The position numbers and the translations under genes are program-made. A model generated the notes under the pieces. The model worked only from the letters and a program-made list of their open reading frames with translations. It ran no database searches and had not been told where the DNA came from. Below are positions 1 to 5,665 of a stretch of 5,711 nt of DNA, in pieces (positions within the stretch are counted from its first letter, which is position 1; the number at the start of each line of letters is the position of its first letter). The DNA lies in the NCBI GenBank assembly GCA_029940345.1, contig JAOZRC010000123.1:5013-10723 (forward strand). Direction: 5' to 3'. Source of the DNA: Desulfobacterales bacterium (lineage in GTDB: Bacteria; Desulfobacterota; Desulfobacteria; Desulfobacterales; JAUCGF01).

Positions 1-127
1 CTGTTTCCCCAGGGGATGATTCGGCTACCGGTTCATCACTTACCGAGGCTTTATCCGCATCGGCGTCATTTGCAACGCTTGCTGTTTCCGGTGTTTCCCC
101 TGTTTCCCCAGGGGATGATTCGGCTAC
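1..127. repeat. In-frame 28-bp direct repeat, 99-bp period, in the S1-like N-terminus
   Basis: The same 28 bases occur at 1-28 and at 100-127, with weaker similarity for about ten more bases. The 99-bp period is a multiple of three, so the repeat preserves the reading frame and encodes EPVAESSPGET twice. The first copy touches the left window edge, so more units may lie beyond it. Confidence 0.85.
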
Positions 128-337
128 AGGCTCATTGTTTGCCTGGGTTTCATCAGCCATGTCGTCATTAGCGGTTTCCGCCAGAGCCACAGTCGCCATT
201 TCCTCTTTCAATGAATCGGAATTTCGATCCTGACTTGCTTGCAATTCTTCTGTTTTGTCCGGTTTGTCAGCACTTTCGCCGAGAGAACCGTCCTGTTCTG
301 TTTGTTTAGTTAAATTATTTTCCACCACGTTCTCCAT
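1..337 (-). CDS. rpsA: Acidic N-terminal part of a probable ribosomal protein S1 (partial, runs off left edge)
   Basis: An open frame with no stop runs from an ATG at 337 to the left edge, giving 112 residues. The peptide starts MENVVENNLTKQ and is rich in Glu, Asp, Ser, Thr, Ala and Pro, with few hydrophobics, so it should be disordered and strongly acidic. The segment EPVAESSPGET occurs at residues 69-79 and again at 102-112, exactly 33 residues apart. No S1/OB-fold domain is reached inside the window. The rpsA assignment rests only on position: it lies directly downstream of cmk on the same strand, and cmk-rpsA is a very common bacterial gene order. S1 binds mRNA on the 30S subunit, and N-terminal extensions are known in some lineages. 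The start is uncertain: the ATG has a purine-rich AAGGGG about 15 nt upstream, while GGAG inside the first codons could serve a GTG at codon 5. It could also be an unrelated acidic protein. Confidence 0.55.
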   Translation of the reverse strand, partial: MENVVENNLTKQTEQDGSLGESADKPDKTEELQASQDRNSDSLKEEMATVALAETANDDMADETQANNEPVAESSPGETGETPETASVANDADADKASVSDEPVAESSPGET

Positions 338-375
338 TTAAGTAAATTTTTTCCCCTTAACCTTATTTAAATATG

Positions 376-393
376 CTACACTTTGTTGTGTAG
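376..393 (-). promoter_or_regulatory. Short inverted repeat in the leader of the S1-like gene
   Basis: CTACAC (376-381) and GTGTAG (388-393) form a perfect 6-bp inverted repeat around a 6-nt spacer. It lies just downstream of a candidate -10 box, at or next to the expected transcription start, so it could be an operator or a 5' stem-loop. Its function is inference. Confidence 0.35.
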
Positions 394-397
394 TATA

Positions 398-427
398 ATC
401 ATAGATCGCTAACAGCTTCTTTACCAA
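398..427 (-). promoter_or_regulatory. Candidate sigma-70-type promoter for the S1-like gene
   Basis: On the minus strand, TTGGTA (427-422) and TATGAT (403-398) are separated by 18 bp. Transcription would begin near 391 and leave a leader of roughly 54 nt before the ATG at 337. The 140-bp cmk to S1 gap is AT-rich and has no terminator-like hairpin with a T-run. The S1-like gene may therefore be transcribed both from here and by read-through from cmk. Confidence 0.4.
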
Positions 428-477
428 AAAGCAACACCTAATTTTACAAATTTTGATATAAAGTTGGAACTATGATG

Positions 478-1158
478 CTATGATTTAGAAATATCAAATT
501 TCAATTTGATCTGCGCCAGCATAAATTCCACCACTTCCCAAGCCGACATGCGAGTTGAATCAATCTTTACGGCATCATCCGCCGGTTTTAAAGGGGCTGT
601 CAGGCGGTTGGCGTCTTGCGCATCGCGTTGTCGGATATTCATCTCAATCTCTGTCAGGGTTGGGGAATCCTGATCCTCCATTTCGTCATATCGTCTTGAC
701 GCTCTTGTTCTTAAAGAGGCGTCTAAAAAAAATTTAATATCCGCTTTCGGAAAAACTACCGTACCCATATCGCGGCCTTCAAACACCACCGCTTTTTTTC
801 GGCCCATTTCAAGCTGAATTTTTAGAAGATGTTCCCTGACAACCGGTCTGGACGAAACAGTTGAAGACAGTGCCGTGATCTCAGGCGTTCTGATTTCATT
901 CGTAATATTGGCACCATTTAATAAAAGTACCGATCTGTTTTCAGTCAATCGGAATTCCAGCTTCAAGGATGCGCACAATTGAGCCAAGGCCTGGTCATCC
1001 TGCGGATCGAAATCGGAATGGCTGACCGCCAGCGCAACACCGCGGTATAAAGCACCGGTGTCAATATAGCGATAGCCTAATCGCTGTGCCAATTTGCGGC
1101 TGACGGTTGATTTACCCGCGCCGGCAGGGCCATCTATCGTGACAAGTAACTGTTGCAT
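478..1158 (-). CDS. cmk: Cytidylate kinase (CMP/dCMP kinase)
   Basis: This cytoplasmic nucleoside monophosphate kinase transfers phosphate from ATP to CMP or dCMP, feeding pyrimidine nucleotides into RNA, DNA and lipid synthesis. The 226-residue length is normal for the bacterial Cmk family. A Walker A loop GPAGAGKST lies at residues 10-18 and the nucleotide-binding DTGALYR at 33-39. EGRDMGTVVFP follows at 127-137. The lid region has R178, D182 and R185 in the RDxxDxxR pattern, followed by APLKPADDAVKIDST. The region between about residues 45 and 110 is the CMP-binding insertion typical of CMP kinases. The ATG at 1158 sits at the proper N-terminus, only nine residues before the P-loop, with AGG about 9 nt upstream. 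The gene is divergent from the aromatic operon and lies upstream of the S1-like gene, as in many bacteria. All expected motifs are present and I see nothing abnormal. Confidence 0.97.
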   Translation of the reverse strand: MQQLLVTIDGPAGAGKSTVSRKLAQRLGYRYIDTGALYRGVALAVSHSDFDPQDDQALAQLCASLKLEFRLTENRSVLLLNGANITNEIRTPEITALSSTVSSRPVVREHLLKIQLEMGRKKAVVFEGRDMGTVVFPKADIKFFLDASLRTRASRRYDEMEDQDSPTLTEIEMNIRQRDAQDANRLTAPLKPADDAVKIDSTRMSAWEVVEFMLAQIKLKFDISKS

Positions 1159-1344
1159 ATGTTACAACCTAAATTCATATTTTCAATTTACTAAATGCGC
1201 AAAACATATTTACCATTAAAAGAATGAATCTCTTACAGATAATCGGGGAAAATAGCAAAAACTTTTTATTGCCCGCTTATTTTTTTCATGGCATATTGGG
1301 AATAAATAAGCAATTCAACCGTACTTACACACAAGGATTATGCC
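1159..1344. promoter_or_regulatory. Divergent promoter region between cmk and the aromatic operon
   Basis: This 186-bp AT-rich gap must hold the promoters of both divergent genes. Rightward, TTGCCC (1269-1274) and CATATT (1292-1297) are 17 bp apart and form a modest promoter candidate for the operon. A clear AAGGA at 1333-1337 lies 7 nt before the ATG at 1345. Leftward, no promoter for cmk stands out. I found no T-box, leader peptide with Phe/Tyr/Trp codon runs, or attenuator hairpin, so control by transcription attenuation is not supported. Confidence 0.4.
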
Positions 1345-2208
1345 ATGAAAAATCTTAAACTCGCATCCCGCATGATCACTGGGCGTACGATTGTGACCGT
1401 AGGCGACGTGAAAATCGGCCGTGGTTTGGTCGTTATTGCGGGACCATGCAGCGTGGAAAGTGAAGAACAAACCATTGAAACCGCCCGAGCGGTTAAAGAC
1501 GCCGGTGCCGATATGTTGCGCGGCGGCGCTTTTAAACCCCGTACATCACCTTATTCCTTTCAAGGAATGGGGTTGGGCGGATTGAAAATATTGGCTCGCG
1601 CCAGGGAGGAAACCGGACTGCCGATCGTCACCGAAGTGATCGATCCCCGGGATGTTTCCTGGGTGGCCGAATTTGCCGATGTTCTTCAAATCGGCACTCG
1701 TAATATGCAAAATTTTTCCCTGTTAAAAGAAGTGGGGCAAACCGGCCGTCCGGTGTTGCTCAAGCGCGGTATGTATTCTACGCTTGAAGAATGGCTCAAC
1801 TGCGCTGAATACATTCTGAGTGAAGGCAACCCGAATGTGATTCTTTGTGAGCGCGGCATCCGTACATTTGAAAAATATACGCGTAACACGCTTGATTTGA
1901 GCGCCGTGCCGGCAATAAAGGAACTGACGCATTTACCTATTATTATTGATCCGACGCACAGCACCGGTCGTCTCAGTTTAATCGGCTCGATGAGTATGGC
2001 GGCAGTGGCTGCCGGAACAGATGGGCTGATTATCGAAGTGCATTGCAATCCCCAGGAAGCGCTTTGTGATGCCGATCAGGCACTGACCCCGGAGAATTTT
2101 AGCGGACTTATGCGCCGCTTACGACCTTTAAAATCATTTTTAGAACGTGAATCGGCTGCCACTCATGTGGAAGACTGGTCAGCAGCGAGGTGTGATAATG
2201 AAACTTGA
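1345..2208 (+). CDS. aroF: 3-deoxy-7-phosphoheptulonate (DAHP) synthase, type I-beta, without regulatory domain
   Basis: The enzyme condenses phosphoenolpyruvate with erythrose-4-phosphate to DAHP, the committed first step of the shikimate pathway. The 287 residues form only the TIM-barrel catalytic domain of the I-beta (KDO8P-synthase-like) subgroup. Motifs in order are AGPCSVES (32-39), [12 protein letters not shown] (59-70), IGTRNMQNF (116-124), KRGM (140-143), DPTHSTG (202-208) and EVHCNP (231-236). The metal ligands C35, H205, E231 and D242 keep exactly the spacing of C102, H272, E298 and D309 of the Thermotoga maritima enzyme. This implies that about 67 N-terminal residues, the ACT-like feedback domain, are absent. 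A chorismate mutase domain as in Bacillus AroA is also absent. The start has a good AAGGA site. About 16 residues beyond the usual C-terminus run into the next gene, with an 11-bp overlap. The name aroF is used loosely; I-beta enzymes are also called aroA or aroG. Confidence 0.95.
   Translation: MKNLKLASRMITGRTIVTVGDVKIGRGLVVIAGPCSVESEEQTIETARAVKDAGADMLRGGAFKPRTSPYSFQGMGLGGLKILARAREETGLPIVTEVIDPRDVSWVAEFADVLQIGTRNMQNFSLLKEVGQTGRPVLLKRGMYSTLEEWLNCAEYILSEGNPNVILCERGIRTFEKYTRNTLDLSAVPAIKELTHLPIIIDPTHSTGRLSLIGSMSMAAVAAGTDGLIIEVHCNPQEALCDADQALTPENFSGLMRRLRPLKSFLERESAATHVEDWSAARCDNET
2187..2192 (+). promoter_or_regulatory. Ribosome binding site that fixes the pheA start at 2198
   Basis: GAGGTG lies 5 nt before the ATG at 2198, inside the end of the DAHP synthase gene. 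This start places [14 protein letters not shown] at the normal beginning of the chorismate mutase helix. An in-frame ATG at 2147 would add 17 unrelated residues and has no comparable site. The overlap with the upstream stop codon suggests translational coupling. Confidence 0.8.
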
Positions 2209-3262
2209 AGAAATTCGTAATAAAATAGATAAAATCGATCGGGAACTTTTGGTGCTGCTCCAGGAACGTATGGGGCTGGCCTTACGCTCAAAAAAGTTTA
2301 AAAAAGCGGTGACTGATCCGTTGCGTGAAGAAGCGCTGCTCAATCGTGTAGAACGGCTTAACCTTGATCTGATTGAGCGCTCCTTTACACGCCAATTGCT
2401 TAAAACCATCATTGATGAGAGCAAGCGTCTCCAGGAAAAAGACCATCGTCTGGTTGCGTTTCAAGGGGAGCATGGCGCATATGGTGACGTCGCCGCACGG
2501 AATTTGGTTCCGGATGGCGCTTTTATTCCCTGCATGGAATTCGCCGATGTGTTTCGCGGTGTTGAAGAAGGATACCTGGATCTCGGCGTTGTTCCCGTGG
2601 AAAATTCTTTGGAAGGCGCCGTCACCCAAGTGAATGATTTGCTCACGACAACAACCCTGAAAGTCATCGGGGAAGCCCATATCCCGGTGAAACACTGTCT
2701 GCTTGCCACCGAAGCGACCAATTATCGTGACATCCGCCTGGTCTATTCTCACCCGCAGGCTTTGGCCCAGTGCCGTGGATTCCTGATGCGCAACAAACTG
2801 GAACCTTACCCCTATTATGACACGGCGGGCGCAGCTAAAATGCTGGCGCGTGATAATCCCAGGGCGGCCGCCGCTATTGCCAGTTGTTTATGCGCTGAAT
2901 TGTATGACTTGGAAATTATCAAGGAAGGTATTGAAGACGGCCCTTCAAATTCCACCCGTTTCCTGCTGCTATCAAGAGAACCGTATGATGGCCTTGGTGA
3001 CAAAACGTCCGTTATTTTTGCCACTCCGCACAAAGCCGGCCAATTGTTCAAGGTTCTCAGTCTGTTTGCCGAAGCTGACATCAATCTGACCCGCATCGCC
3101 TCTATGCCGCTGCGGTCAGATCCGGGGAATTACAGCTTTTTTCTTGATCTGGAAGGTTCGGATCAGGATGAAAAAATTTCGCAGGTTCTTAAACAGATGA
3201 AGGAATTGACCATTTCGTTCAAACGGCTGGGAAGCTATCCGGCCGATACCCTGGCCGCTTAA
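2198..3262 (+). CDS. pheA: Bifunctional chorismate mutase / prephenate dehydratase (P-protein) with ACT domain
   Basis: This cytoplasmic enzyme converts chorismate to prephenate and then to phenylpyruvate, the precursor of phenylalanine. It has 354 residues against 386 in E. coli. Residues 1-80 are an AroQ-type chorismate mutase. R7, R24, K35, D40, R43, E44, S75 and Q79 match the E. coli active-site residues R11, R28, K39, D48, R51, E52, S84 and Q88, with a loop four residues shorter before D40. Residues 84-262 are the prephenate dehydratase domain, with [10 protein letters not shown] (131-140), [10 protein letters not shown] (183-192) and the catalytic TRF (253-255). Residues about 270-347 form an ACT domain. 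There the usual phenylalanine-binding GAL and ESRP motifs read GQL (281-283) and ASMP (301-304), so feedback control may be altered. The gene overlaps the DAHP synthase gene by 11 bp. Both catalytic domains look intact. Confidence 0.95.
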   Translation: MKLEEIRNKIDKIDRELLVLLQERMGLALRSKKFKKAVTDPLREEALLNRVERLNLDLIERSFTRQLLKTIIDESKRLQEKDHRLVAFQGEHGAYGDVAARNLVPDGAFIPCMEFADVFRGVEEGYLDLGVVPVENSLEGAVTQVNDLLTTTTLKVIGEAHIPVKHCLLATEATNYRDIRLVYSHPQALAQCRGFLMRNKLEPYPYYDTAGAAKMLARDNPRAAAAIASCLCAELYDLEIIKEGIEDGPSNSTRFLLLSREPYDGLGDKTSVIFATPHKAGQLFKVLSLFAEADINLTRIASMPLRSDPGNYSFFLDLEGSDQDEKISQVLKQMKELTISFKRLGSYPADTLAA

Positions 3263-3295
3263 AACCATTTTGGAGTTACGTTGTATCCGCAACTC

Positions 3296-3299
3296 GGAG
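3296..3299 (+). promoter_or_regulatory. Ribosome binding site that fixes the aroB start at 3306
   Basis: GGAG lies 6 nt before the ATG at 3306. The same frame is open back to a TTG at 3270, but that start has no Shine-Dalgarno sequence at a proper distance. It would add 12 residues with no family support. Confidence 0.75.
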
Positions 3300-3305
3300 A
3301 AAATA

Positions 3306-4340
3306 ATGCAGACCTTTGAAATTCGGGGAAGTATTAACATATCACGCCTCATCATCGGTGAAAAGTTAACCAATCTCTCAACCTATCTTCCGGAATCCCA
3401 GACCGTTATCATCACGGACACGGTTGTGAAGCGTCTTTATCAGCACATGTTTCCCCAGGCCGAGGTGATTACCATCGGATGCGGCGAAAAAATCAAAACA
3501 TTGGATACGGTGCGCCAGATTTACGAGCAACTGATCGCTTCTGATATGGACCGCACCGGCTTTATTGTCGGCATTGGCGGAGGGATTGTTTGCGATATCA
3601 CCGGATTTGTAGCTTCCACTTATATGCGTGGCCTCCGCTTCGGATTTGTGGCTTCGACCCTTTTGGCACAGGTAGACGCCAGCGTGGGTGGTAAAAATGG
3701 GGTCAATTTGGGTGGTTTTAAAAATATGGTGGGCGTATTCAATCAACCGGATTTTGTGATTTGTGACATAACCTTGCTTCCCACCCTGGCCAATCGGGAA
3801 ATCCTTTGCGGATTTGCCGAAATTATCAAACACGCGCTCATCGCCGATGCCGATATGTTTCGCTACCTGGAAGAAAACAGTTCGCAGGCGTTGGCTCTGA
3901 ACCCCCAGGTTATCGAAAAACTGGTTGCCGATTCGATCAGGATCAAATCTGGGGTAGTCACCCGGGATGAACATGAACAGGGCGAACGCCGCAAGTTAAA
4001 TTTCGGGCATACCATCGGCCATGCGTTGGAGAAAACCACCGGAATTCCTCATGGTGAAGCTGTCAGTGTCGGTATGGCTGCCGCCACCGCACTTTCCGCC
4101 GCAAAGGGTTTTTTATCATCCCAAGATGCCATGCGAATTACCGATTTAATCAGATGTTATCAACTTCCCACACATTCTGACGTTCACTTTGAACAACTGT
4201 ATGCGGCGATGCAAAAAGATAAAAAGCGCACGGGTGAGAAAATCCGTTTTGTTTTTCTAAAACGACTGGGAGAGGCCCTGGTGGAAGCACTTACATTTGA
4301 TGAATTAAATGAACTGCTTAGTACGACTTTGTCAGATTAA
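3306..4340 (+). CDS. aroB: 3-dehydroquinate synthase
   Basis: The enzyme converts DAHP to 3-dehydroquinate, the second shikimate-pathway step, using NAD and a divalent metal (zinc or cobalt) in the cytoplasm. The 344 residues match the usual length of about 340-360. The NAD-binding segment GGGIVCDITGFVAS lies at 91-104, followed by YMRG (106-109) and STLLAQVDASVGGKNGVN (117-134). The metal ligands are E172 (in GFAEIIKHAL), H235 (in NFGHTIGHALE) and H249 (in PHGEAV), matching E194, H271 and H287 of the Aspergillus nidulans enzyme, with two fewer residues between the histidines. K175 is the conserved lysine after the glutamate ligand. It lies 43 bp downstream of pheA with no terminator between, so it is probably the third gene of the operon. 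It uses the product of the first gene. The active site appears complete. Confidence 0.96.
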   Translation: MQTFEIRGSINISRLIIGEKLTNLSTYLPESQTVIITDTVVKRLYQHMFPQAEVITIGCGEKIKTLDTVRQIYEQLIASDMDRTGFIVGIGGGIVCDITGFVASTYMRGLRFGFVASTLLAQVDASVGGKNGVNLGGFKNMVGVFNQPDFVICDITLLPTLANREILCGFAEIIKHALIADADMFRYLEENSSQALALNPQVIEKLVADSIRIKSGVVTRDEHEQGERRKLNFGHTIGHALEKTTGIPHGEAVSVGMAAATALSAAKGFLSSQDAMRITDLIRCYQLPTHSDVHFEQLYAAMQKDKKRTGEKIRFVFLKRLGEALVEALTFDELNELLSTTLSD

Positions 4341-4350
4341 GATTATATTT

Positions 4351-4411
4351 CAGGTAACCGTTCACGCACCCCTCTGAATCTGCCAAGTAGGGACGAGTGA
4401 ACGGTTACTTG
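4351..4411. repeat. Large palindrome between convergent aroB and DUF2760 genes
   Basis: GTAACCGTTCAC (4354-4365) and GTGAACGGTTAC (4397-4408) are perfect 12-bp inverted arms. With one G-T pair the stem extends to 15 bp (4351-4365 and 4397-4411). The 31-nt loop carries a further CCCT/AGGG pair that could extend the fold. The palindrome fills most of the 86-bp gap between two convergent stop codons. It has no T-run on either strand, so it is not a textbook intrinsic terminator. It could be a bidirectional terminator of another kind, or a dispersed intergenic repeat. Confidence 0.8.
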
Positions 4412-4426
4412 CAGGGTTACGGCAAT

Positions 4427-5179
4427 TTAAACAATTTCAATTTCGGCAGGTGCCAAAATTTGCGGATCAATATCGCCGGACAGGGTGGGCAACTCCATGT
4501 TTTTGGCCTGCCATCCGCGATGGCGCACAATGCCTTTAAATGGCGGTTCGCCGGTCACATTGCCGGTCAGTTTGTAAGCGTTGGCATCAAATCCGGCGTC
4601 AACAGTGAATTCATCGCCTTCATTTTCCTCCAGGATGGGTTTGGGCACCAGTTTCTTGGTGATGACCTTTTTACAGTCTTCCTGGATCGTGCGCACGGCA
4701 GCGCCAATCTGAGCGTCTTCATACAGGCTGAGGTCTTCCGCCAAAAAATCCATCATACGGCCATCACGCTGTAAAACAGTGAACAAATGCAAAAACATAC
4801 GACGATTTTGGCGGTTTTGGCCTTTTTTCGACAGTTGTTGGCCATTCGTTGCAGGCGCTGGTTCCTGCAAAGATTGATCACCTGAACGTTTCAGCAAGCG
4901 CGCACAAGATGTTCGTAAAATCAGCCAAAGCAATACGCCCCAAAGCACTAAAACACCGCCGCAAATAGGAATAAAGAAAAGTGCAAACACGTCACGCACC
5001 TGCATCCGGATATCTGCAAGTTCGGGGATAAGTTCATGTAAACGGTGCGATAGCAAGCCGTCAACAGCGTTTAAATCCGTCAGGAGATAAACGGCGAAAT
5101 CTGATATAAGAAGCAAAATTAATACAAATAAAAGAATGGTTAACAGGGAACGGCGGGAAAATGATCCGATTAATTCCAT
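4427..5179 (-). CDS. Membrane-anchored DUF2760-family protein of unknown function
   Basis: The 250-residue protein has two predicted membrane helices, at about residues 11-33 and 64-88. Arginines R9 and R10 precede the first, and R89, R94, K97 and R98 follow the second, suggesting both termini are cytoplasmic with a loop of about 30 residues outside. A polar linker (about 99-126) leads to the C-terminal domain (127-250), which I recognise as DUF2760. Its features are LHLFTVLQRDGRMMDFLAED (130-149), DAQIGAAVRTI (155-165), LTGNVTGEPPFKG (204-216), HRGW (220-223) and ILAPAEIEI (241-249). The start has AAGGAG (5190-5185) 5 nt before the ATG. The biochemical role is unknown. From memory, family members are often next to Hsp70-like genes, but none adjoins this one within the window. 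A MITE-like element begins 20 bp upstream of the start, so the native promoter may be displaced. The family call is from recognition, not a search. Confidence 0.85.
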   Translation of the reverse strand: MELIGSFSRRSLLTILLFVLILLLISDFAVYLLTDLNAVDGLLSHRLHELIPELADIRMQVRDVFALFFIPICGGVLVLWGVLLWLILRTSCARLLKRSGDQSLQEPAPATNGQQLSKKGQNRQNRRMFLHLFTVLQRDGRMMDFLAEDLSLYEDAQIGAAVRTIQEDCKKVITKKLVPKPILEENEGDEFTVDAGFDANAYKLTGNVTGEPPFKGIVRHRGWQAKNMELPTLSGDIDPQILAPAEIEIV

Positions 5180-5199
5180 TTTTTCTCCTTGAATAATTC

Positions 5200-5371
5200 G
5201 GCATCCTTCAGATTAGCCAAAAAGTAGTTTACACTTTTTATCGAAGAACGATTTTGCAAATCGTTCCCGACCTAAACGCATTGCAGTGCTGATTCACGAT
5301 TTGCAAAATCATTCTACGGTCTTTACATTGTATGAATACAAAAAAGTGTCTGACGGCAAATGAAGGATACC
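5200..5371. mobile_element. MITE-like element A (172 bp), older copy
   Basis: The element begins GGCATCCTTCA (5200-5210) and ends TGAAGGATACC (5361-5371), imperfect inverted termini. The flanking 8-mers AATAATTC (5192-5199) and AGTAATTC (5372-5379) agree at 7 of 8 positions, as expected for a decayed target-site duplication. Inside, 5242-5264 and 5296-5318 are inverted repeats matching at 21 of 23 positions. A perfect 9-bp hairpin with loop TGC lies at 5246-5266, and TTGTAT/ATACAA at 5328-5341. It has no coding capacity and would rely on a transposase supplied from elsewhere. It lies in the 5' region of the DUF2760 gene. Confidence 0.75.
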
Positions 5372-5403
5372 AGTAATTCGGTCATAAAAAACGCAAAAAA
5401 TTA

Positions 5404-5531
5404 GGCATCCTTCATATCGACCCAAAAGTAGTTTACACTTTTTGAAGGGGTGTATGCACAGAATGGGCGCAAATTGCTAAACCTTCGGTTCAGCACTCCG
5501 TCAAATTGTAAACCGGCAAATGGAGGATGCC
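5404..5531. mobile_element. MITE-like element B (128 bp) with perfect 8-bp target duplication
   Basis: The element begins GGCATCCTTCA and ends TGGAGGATGCC, inverted termini matching at 10 of 11 positions. It is flanked immediately on both sides by AAAAATTA (5396-5403 and 5532-5539), a perfect 8-bp direct repeat. Its first 40 bases match those of element A at 35 positions, including an identical 20-base block (5424-5443), and its last 24 bases match at 18. Inside are a hairpin GCTAAACC/GGTTCAGC (5476-5494, 7 of 8 pairs) and a CAAATTG...TAAACC direct repeat (5470-5483, 5502-5514). It encodes nothing. Confidence 0.82.
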
Positions 5532-5568
5532 AAAAATTATTCTAGATTTTTTGGGGATGAACGTAAAT

Positions 5569-5597
5569 TTGACACCTTTAACCTTGTGTAAGATAAA
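5569..5597 (+). promoter_or_regulatory. Candidate promoter reading out of the right edge
   Basis: A perfect -35 hexamer TTGACA (5569-5574) is followed after 17 bp by GATAAA (5592-5597). Transcription would begin near 5604 and leave the window without meeting a start codon. The gene it might serve is not visible. Confidence 0.4.
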
Positions 5598-5601
5598 ACG
5601 A

Positions 5602-5614
5602 TATGATAATCATA
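5602..5614. promoter_or_regulatory. Fur-box-like palindrome overlapping the promoter candidate
   Basis: TATGATAATCATA is a perfect 6-1-6 palindrome. Its central 11 bases, ATGATAATCAT, are identical to the core of the classical E. coli Fur box, while the outer four bases on each side mostly do not match. It falls at the expected transcription start of the TTGACA promoter, a usual place for a repressor. Its identity as a metal-responsive operator is only a suggestion. Confidence 0.3.
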
Positions 5615-5665
5615 AATAAACAATTTGCAACCAGACGCTTGAACAGAATTCTAATCTCTGCCTAA

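Noticed and set aside
1159..1344. T-box or attenuator controlling the aromatic operon
   Set aside because: I see no T-box motif, no leader peptide rich in aromatic codons and no terminator hairpin with a T-run in this gap.
2147..2197. Upstream in-frame start for pheA
   Set aside because: The 17 added residues are not chorismate mutase sequence and are encoded inside the previous gene. The ATG at 2198 has GAGGTG at a 5-nt spacing.
3270..3305. TTG start for aroB
   Set aside because: No Shine-Dalgarno sequence lies at a suitable distance, while the ATG at 3306 has GGAG at 6 nt and begins at the family-typical position.
3378..3974. Leftward open frame of 198 codons
   Set aside because: It is antisense to aroB, where all catalytic motifs read in the plus-strand frame. 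The long frame is a by-product of aroB codon usage.
4351..4411. Canonical intrinsic terminator
   Set aside because: The stem is strong, but neither strand has a run of T after it and the loop is 31 nt. I keep it as a palindrome of unknown role.
4397..4774. Rightward open frame of 125 codons
   Set aside because: It lies entirely antisense to the C-terminal half of the DUF2760 gene, whose protein has clear family motifs. It has no ribosome binding site and a low-complexity product, so it is a shadow frame.
5200..5531. CRISPR array or attachment-site pair
   Set aside because: There are only two units, they differ in length and internal sequence, and each has inverted ends with its own flanking 8-bp repeat. 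This fits transposition, not spacer arrays or site-specific integration.
5557..5619. 20-codon rightward open frame
   Set aside because: GGGG directly abuts the ATG with no spacing, the peptide has no recognisable features, and the stretch is better explained as promoter sequence.
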